Program-made: the position numbers and the translations under genes | Source: Deinococcus arcticus | GTDB taxonomy: Bacteria > Deinococcota > Deinococci > Deinococcales > Deinococcaceae | DNA length: 64,000 nt | Assembly: GCF_003028415.1 (NCBI RefSeq) | Contig: NZ_PYSV01000003.1 | Location: 186,001-250,000 of the forward strand | Direction of reading: 5' to 3' | Notes under the pieces: generated by a model | Database searches by the model: none | What the model saw: only the letters and a program-made list of their open reading frames with translations | What the model was told of the DNA's origin: nothing | Shown: in pieces, positions 59,489 to 64,000 of the stretch | How positions within the stretch are numbered: position 1 is the first letter of the stretch | Layout: every line of letters starts with the position of its first letter

Positions 59489-59989
59489 TCAGTCCAGCAG
59501 GTCCCTGGGGTCCAGGTTCTGTTCCACCAGTTGCGGGGTCAGCAGCATGACCAGCCGCGCCATCTTGCCCGAGCGGTCCCTCACGTTGCCTTCCATGAGG
59601 TACAGATTCTTGAACATCCCGTCGCCCAGGCGGTACATGTTCATGACCTCGCCGTCCTTCTTAGCGGCCTTCAGAAAGATCAGCTGCCGCGCGCCCACGA
59701 ACTCGGCCGCCTTGCCCCTGGGGTTAACCAGCATGATCGCCCAGTGCTCGGGGCTGAGCTTGGGCATGTACATGAACATCAGGGCTTCGGTGGGCACGCC
59801 AGCGGGCTGCGCCCACAGCTGCATGATCAGGTCCGTGCCCATGCGGGTGTCCATGACCGGCTTGGTTCTGGCCTGCCCGGTGGCATACGACCACATGGTT
59901 TTCGAGTAGTCGGCGGCCTGGGCCAGCCCGGCGGCCCCCAGGGCAGCAGCGGCCAGTGCGGTGCGGGAAAAGCGGGCGAGCGTGTTCAT
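59489..59989 (-). CDS. Secreted protein, 166 aa, possibly outer-membrane lipoprotein-sorting-like
   Basis: A clear signal peptide MNTLARFSRTALAAAALGAA ending AQA. The mature domain (TMWSYATGQARTKPVMDTRM; EALMFMYMPKLSPEHWAIMLVNPRG; DGMFKNLYLMEGNVRDRSG) resembles outer-membrane lipoprotein-sorting (LolA/LolB-like) or DUF4292-type beta folds, which is tentative. CATGCT lies 7 nt before ATG 59989, which sets the start. Unmarked DNA of 200 bp (59288-59488) separates it from tam; I see only the short hairpin GGCTC/GAGCC there. Confidence 0.75.
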   Translation of the reverse strand: MNTLARFSRTALAAAALGAAGLAQAADYSKTMWSYATGQARTKPVMDTRMGTDLIMQLWAQPAGVPTEALMFMYMPKLSPEHWAIMLVNPRGKAAEFVGARQLIFLKAAKKDGEVMNMYRLGDGMFKNLYLMEGNVRDRSGKMARLVMLLTPQLVEQNLDPRDLLD

Positions 59990-60074
59990 CGCCCCCAGCA
60001 TGGCAGCCAACCGCCCGGCACGCGGCGGGATGTGCGGCCCGTTGGGGGGGACATGCCCCCAGCACCGGCCCGGC

Positions 60075-62543
60075 CTAGGCACCGCGCTTTTTCGTGCCCC
60101 GCATGGGCGCGTGGCTCCAGGGATCATCCGGCCACGGGTGCTTGGGGTAACGCCCACGCAGATCCTTGCGCACCTCGAAATACGACGAATTCCAGAACGA
60201 CCGCAGATCCTGCGTGACCTGCACCGGCCGCCCGGCGGGCGACAGCAGGTGCAGCAGCACCGGTGTGCGGCCCCCGTTGACGGCCGGCGTATCGGCCAGG
60301 CCGAAGAGTTCCTGCAGCTTCACCGCCAGAATGGGCGCCTCGCCGGGGCGGTAGCTCAGGCGGATGCGGCTGCCAGTGGGCACGGTGAGGTGGGTGGGGG
60401 CCAGTTCCTCCAGCTGCGCGGGCAGCGGCCAGGGCAGCCTCGCCTGCAGGGCGGGCAGGAGGTTCAGCCGCCCCAGATCCTCGCGCGTGCGGGCGCTGCC
60501 CAGGTGCGGCGCGAGCCAGACGTCCAGCGTGTCCAGCAGGCCGGCGTCGGTCAGGTCCGGCCAGGCCTCGTCCGGGCGCCAGTGCCGCAGGGCATTCACC
60601 CGGTCGCGCAGGGCCTGAGCCTCGGGGCCAAAGGTCAGCACGCCCAGGCCCTCCTGGCGCACCGCGTCCAGCAGCGCAGCCACGCGGGCACCCGGGGGCA
60701 GGTCGCGCAGGGGCCGCGTCTCCAGCACCAGGGCGCCGCAGCGCTGCTCCTGCTGCGCTACCAGGGTGCCGGTGCGGCTGTCCCAGCGCACCACGTCCAC
60801 CCACGGTGCCCCGGCGGCCAGCACCGCCGGGTCCAGGGGCGCGGCCAGGAAAATGCGCCCCTCGGCCTGCGCGGCGTCCAGGTGGGCCACCGCCAGGGCC
60901 CGGGTGCCCGCCAGCGCGTCGCCCTCGGGCAGCGCCGCGCCCTGGCCGCCGGCCAGCAGAAAGCGGCCCCGCCGCAGGCCTGAAGCCGCCTCGCGCGCCA
61001 GGGCCGCCCGCTCGGGGTAGGCGCGCGCCACCAGGGCGCCCACGGCGTAGGGGTCCGGCGCCGCGTCGTCCGGGCGCACGCCCAGCAAGCCGCGCCACTG
61101 CCGGGAGAGGCGCTCGGCGCGTTCCAACACCGCCGCGTCGCCGCCCTGCGCCTCGCGGCGGCGCCACGCGCGCAGGGCCGCCACCCGGTCGGTCAGGTCA
61201 GCGCCGCTGCCGGGCGGCAGGGGGTCGCGTTCTTCCAGCAGCGCAGCCACATCGGCGGCCAGGGCGGGGGCCTCGCGCCCGGTCAGCAGGTGGGCGAGGC
61301 GCGGGTGGGTGGGAAAGTCCAGCAGGCGCTTTCCCTCGGGCGTGATCCGGCCAGCGCTGTCCAGGGCTCCCAGGCCCCGCAGCAGGTCCCGGGCGGTCTC
61401 GATGCGGCGCGCGGGCGGCTGGTCCAGCCACCACAGGGCGGCCGGGTCCGTGACGCCCCACTGCGCCAGTTCCAGGGTCAGCGGCGCGAGGTCGGCCTCC
61501 AGCACCTCGGGTGGGCGGGCGGCAGGCAGCAGCGCCTGGGTGCGCTCGCTCCAGAGGCGGTAGGCCACCCCCGGGGCCGTGCGTCCGGCGCGGCCTGCGC
61601 GCTGCGCCGCCGCGTCCTGCGTGACCCGCCCCGTGACCATGCGCGAGAGCCCGGTGGCCGGATCAAACTGCGCCCAGCGGCTCTGGCCGCCGTCCACCAC
61701 CACCCGCACGCCGTCTATGGTCAGTGAGGTTTCCGCGATGCTGGTCGCCAGCACGACCTTGCGCTGCCCCCCTGGGTCCGGGCGCAGGGCCCTGTGCTGC
61801 TCGCGCACCGGCAGGTCGCCGTACAGGGGCAGCACCGCCGCGTCCACCCCGGAGAGCAGCCCCATGGCCCCGCGAATCTCGCGCACGCCGGGCAGGAAGG
61901 CCAGCACGTCGCCCTCGTGCGCCAGGAGCGCCGCGCGCACCTGCCGGGCCACCGCGTCCTCCACGCGGCCCACCGGGTCAGCGGCCAGATACCGCACCTC
62001 CACCGGGTAGGCCCGCCCCGCACTCTCCACCAGGGGCGCTCCCAGTCGCCCGGGCAGCGCCGGGTCCAGGGTGGCGCTCATGACCAGCACGCGCAGGTCG
62101 TCGCGCAGGGCGCCCAGCAGGTCGCGCAGCAACGCCAGGGCAAGGTCGGCGTTCAGGGACCGTTCGTGAAACTCGTCCAGAATGACCAGCCCCACCCCCG
62201 CCAACTCCGGGTCGCGCTGCAGCCGCCGGGTCAGGATGCCCTCGGTCACCACCTCCAGCCGGGTCCCGGGCGACACCTGCGCCTCAAAGCGCACGCGGTA
62301 CCCCACCGTCTCCCCCACCCGCTGGCCCAGCCCCTCGGCCAGCCGCGCCGCCACCGCCCGGGCCGCCACCCGCCGGGGCTGCAGCATGATGATCTTCTGC
62401 CCGGCCAGCCAGGGTTCATCCAGCAGGGCCAGGGGCAGGGCGGTGCTTTTGCCGGCGCCGGGGGGGGCCTGGACCACCACCAGGGAGTGCGCGTGCAGGG
62501 CGGTTTGCACGGCGGGGATGACTTCGTGGATGGGGAGGGTCAC
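60075..62543 (-). CDS. hrpB: ATP-dependent helicase HrpB
   Basis: An SF2 DEAH/RHA-type helicase of about 822 residues. Motif I VQAPPGAGKSTALPLALL, motif Ia QPRRVAARAVAARLAEGLG, motif II LDEFHERSLNADL (DEFH), motif III VMSATLD, motif V ATSIAETSLTIDGVRVVVD and motif VI QRAGRAGRTAPG are intact. The HrpB-specific C-terminal ATP-helicase domain ends with WPDDPWSHAPMRGTKKR. An ATG at 62552 lies inside the -10 TACCAT (62551-62556); by analogy with neighbours the start is GTG 62543, 7 nt downstream, but ATG 62552 is possible. RNA or DNA target unknown. Confidence 0.92.
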   Translation of the reverse strand: MTLPIHEVIPAVQTALHAHSLVVVQAPPGAGKSTALPLALLDEPWLAGQKIIMLQPRRVAARAVAARLAEGLGQRVGETVGYRVRFEAQVSPGTRLEVVTEGILTRRLQRDPELAGVGLVILDEFHERSLNADLALALLRDLLGALRDDLRVLVMSATLDPALPGRLGAPLVESAGRAYPVEVRYLAADPVGRVEDAVARQVRAALLAHEGDVLAFLPGVREIRGAMGLLSGVDAAVLPLYGDLPVREQHRALRPDPGGQRKVVLATSIAETSLTIDGVRVVVDGGQSRWAQFDPATGLSRMVTGRVTQDAAAQRAGRAGRTAPGVAYRLWSERTQALLPAARPPEVLEADLAPLTLELAQWGVTDPAALWWLDQPPARRIETARDLLRGLGALDSAGRITPEGKRLLDFPTHPRLAHLLTGREAPALAADVAALLEERDPLPPGSGADLTDRVAALRAWRRREAQGGDAAVLERAERLSRQWRGLLGVRPDDAAPDPYAVGALVARAYPERAALAREAASGLRRGRFLLAGGQGAALPEGDALAGTRALAVAHLDAAQAEGRIFLAAPLDPAVLAAGAPWVDVVRWDSRTGTLVAQQEQRCGALVLETRPLRDLPPGARVAALLDAVRQEGLGVLTFGPEAQALRDRVNALRHWRPDEAWPDLTDAGLLDTLDVWLAPHLGSARTREDLGRLNLLPALQARLPWPLPAQLEELAPTHLTVPTGSRIRLSYRPGEAPILAVKLQELFGLADTPAVNGGRTPVLLHLLSPAGRPVQVTQDLRSFWNSSYFEVRKDLRGRYPKHPWPDDPWSHAPMRGTKKRGA

Positions 62544-62623
62544 GGGGGGCATGGTACGGGGGAAGGTGGGGTCTTGTGGGATGGTTGGGGGTCGGGGTGG
62601 TTTGGGCGGGGTCGTTTGCCCGT

Positions 62624-63165
62624 TTGCCCCACCCCCCAGCCCCCTACCCCAGACTCGTAGAGCTGCGCAGCAGAGGGGCAGGGGGAGCAGACGTCGCCAC
62701 TGGGCAACGTTGACTGACGGTGTAGGGCGGCCAGACTTCGCCCCTGCGGTGCACGCCGTCGCACTTCTCCGCCCATCGCCCCACGCCCGCGCGCTGCGCG
62801 CACGACGGCTTCGGTTGCTTGCCCCGTAGAGGGGACAGGTGGGGACGCTTCAGGCACGAGGTTCTCCTTTGAAAAACACAACAGCCAACAGCGGCTACGG
62901 CCCTTTGCCCTTCAAAGTAGAACCTACTGGGCCGCACCAAGTTCCTTTGCCACACCACCGCCCAGGTCCAGACGAGGCCGTCGTGCCCGCAGGGCGCGGG
63001 CCATTACGCTGGACGGCAGGATGGCGTCGAGGCCGGACACGTTGACGAAGAGAGCGAGCCTGGCAACGCCAGTAAAAACTCTTGCCTAGCGCAGCGCTGC
63101 TCCCCCCGTCCCCTCTGCTGCGCAGCTCTACGAGTCTGGGATGGGGGGCTGGGGGGGTGGGGCAA
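62624..63165. repeat. 542-bp element bounded by ~67-bp inverted repeats
   Basis: The left arm (62624-62690) and right arm (63097-63165) are inverted near-copies that include ACTCGTAGAGCTGCGCAGCA on the left and its complement on the right, differing by a few bases and small length changes in C/G runs. Between them lie 406 bp without a convincing gene. It fills most of the 650-bp gap between hrpB and the HAD gene (62553-63203). Could be a MITE-like non-autonomous element or two oppositely placed copies of a dispersed repeat. A GTG frame behind AAGGAG at about 62861-62878 (minus) reads into low-complexity sequence and is probably not a gene. Confidence 0.7.
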
Positions 63166-63203
63166 CGCCAGCAAACGCTATCGCCCAACCAGAAAGCCCC
63201 CCC

Positions 63204-63836
63204 TCACCCCAACCCCAACACCCCCCGCAAATCCCCCAGCACCACCTCCGGCACCTCGGCCCCCAGCCCATGCCCTGTCGGCAGATACGCCGCCCGCAGC
63301 CCCACCGCCTGCGGCCCCCACACGTCATTGCGCGGCGAGTCCCCCACAAACCACGCCGCCGCCGCCGCCACCCCCAGCCGCGCCAGCGCCAGCTCGTAGA
63401 TGCGCGGGTCGGGCTTACTCAGGCCCACCACCTGACTGATCACCACATCGTCCACCAGCGCCGTCAGGCCGCAGCGGTCCAGGCAGGCGCGCTGCACCGC
63501 TGCCCAGCCGTTGGTGACCACTCCCAGGCGCACCCCCCGGGCGCGCAGTTCACGCAACACGTCGTGGGCGTGGGGCATGGGCACGGCGTGGGCCATGTGG
63601 CTGGCATAGTGGTCCAGCAGCGCCTGCGGGTCATGGCCCAGGCCAAATTCCTGCGCCAGCTGGGGCACCACCAGGGTCTTGGAGCGGTACCCGAAGTCGT
63701 CCAGCTGCACAAAGCGTTCGGCGTAGCCGCCCGGCAGGGCAAAGCGCGCCGTGTGCTCGGCCAGCCACGCCTGCAAGGTGGCCGCGCGGTCGTGCAGGGT
63801 ACCGTCCAGATCAAAGAGAATGGCGCGTGGGGACAT
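63204..63836 (-). CDS. HAD-family hydrolase (phosphoglycolate phosphatase-like)
   Basis: A 210-residue HAD phosphatase with a helical cap. Motif I ILFDLDGTLHD (nucleophile Asp near residue 9), motif II VVTNGWAA near 112, Lys in GLSKPDPRIYELAL near 150, and motif III WFVGDSPRNDVWGPQAVGL near 172. Substrate unknown. TACGAT lies 7 nt before ATG 63836, so this start is preferred to ATG 63845. Confidence 0.9.
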   Translation of the reverse strand: MSPRAILFDLDGTLHDRAATLQAWLAEHTARFALPGGYAERFVQLDDFGYRSKTLVVPQLAQEFGLGHDPQALLDHYASHMAHAVPMPHAHDVLRELRARGVRLGVVTNGWAAVQRACLDRCGLTALVDDVVISQVVGLSKPDPRIYELALARLGVAAAAAWFVGDSPRNDVWGPQAVGLRAAYLPTGHGLGAEVPEVVLGDLRGVLGLG

Positions 63837-63870
63837 GATGAGCATCGTACACACGACACTCAGAAGAGGC

Positions 63871-64000
63871 TCAGGACGCCTCCCCTTCCCCGCCCGGTTC
63901 ACCAGGCGATTTGTGAAAGGCGGCGCCCAGGTGCCGCACCTCCTCGTGAATCAGGGTGGTGTTCAGGGACACGGCGGCGATCATGCCGCTGGCCGCCGCG
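63871..64000 (-). CDS. C-terminal end of an unidentified protein (partial)
   Basis: A minus-strand frame entering from the right edge reads AAASGMIAAVSLNTTLIHEE, VRHLGAAFHKSPGE, and ends in a Gly/Glu-rich tail at TGA 63871-63873. Only 42 residues are in the window. The Ala/Leu-rich helix and acidic tail look like a real C-terminus, but I cannot name the family. Confidence 0.5.
   Translation of the reverse strand, partial: AAASGMIAAVSLNTTLIHEEVRHLGAAFHKSPGEPGGEGEAS

Noticed and set aside
62540..62881. Minus-strand frame beginning near the AAGGAG at about 62870
   Set aside because: It runs through the repeat arm and into the hrpB start with Pro/Gly/Arg-rich sequence and no domain, so likely non-coding repeat.

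Overview
The window is a very GC-rich bacterial chromosome segment that gene content places in Deinococcus. The markers are a DdrA-type Rad52-like single-strand-DNA-binding protein (57700-58302), homoisocitrate dehydrogenase of the alpha-aminoadipate lysine route (45487-46488), a KdpFABC potassium pump with a KdpD lacking its kinase half (20816-26468), HemQ-type heme synthesis, and a GH13 glucosidase and glycogen branching enzyme. A striking feature is that most genes carry a TANNNT -10 box about 5-9 nt before an ATG/GTG and no Shine-Dalgarno sequence, the leaderless-transcript architecture known from Deinococcus. No rRNA, tRNA, CRISPR array or intact insertion sequence was seen.

Layout. 1-5000: glycine-rich surface protein (cut by the window edge), small hypothetical, LEA/YtxH-like stress protein, clpS-clpA, Thr-rich lipoprotein. 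5043-8425: hairpin-rich intergenic DNA, then a CoA-transferase/thiolase operon (minus). 8426-17779: small conserved protein, pgi, a large regulator with a TnpB-like N-terminus and a C-terminal BTAD activator module, a 44-residue secreted Cys-Cys peptide, divergent ppsR/ppsA, and a sugar/aminoglycoside-type phosphotransferase. 18032-26468: lipoprotein, NarL-type response regulator and histidine kinase (minus), divergent from kdpFABC and a truncated kdpD. 26571-37419: GNAT, LCP cell-wall transferase, GH13 glucosidase under a LacI-type operator, Ser/Thr kinase, patatin phospholipase with an upstream 14-codon ORF, signal peptidase I, TPR-GGDEF cyclase, VOC protein, ADC-like protein, aldo/keto reductase, hemQ. 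37500-50583: frameshifted ParB-like gene, threonine aldolase, DUF6915-LRV pair, EF-G paralogue, split mnmD/mnmC tRNA modification pair, homoisocitrate dehydrogenase, trans-sulfuration-type PLP enzyme, nitroreductase, ApbE-like protein. 50660-64000: second TPR-GGDEF protein, glgB, pilin-like membrane protein, ilvE, hisB-hisH, ddrA with a translationally coupled membrane microprotein, tam, secreted protein, hrpB helicase, a 542-bp element bounded by inverted repeats, HAD phosphatase.

How the genes work together. Several genes form small physiological units: ClpS/ClpA (N-degron proteolysis), PpsR/PpsA (gluconeogenic switch), Kdp (high-affinity K+ uptake), MnmD/MnmC (mnm5s2U tRNA wobble modification), HisB/HisH (histidine). 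The most novel-looking elements are the TnpB-derived/TPR/BTAD fusion with a secreted Cys-Cys peptide next to it, the 37-residue membrane microprotein overlapping the ddrA stop codon, and the leaderless 14-codon ORF coupled to the patatin gene.
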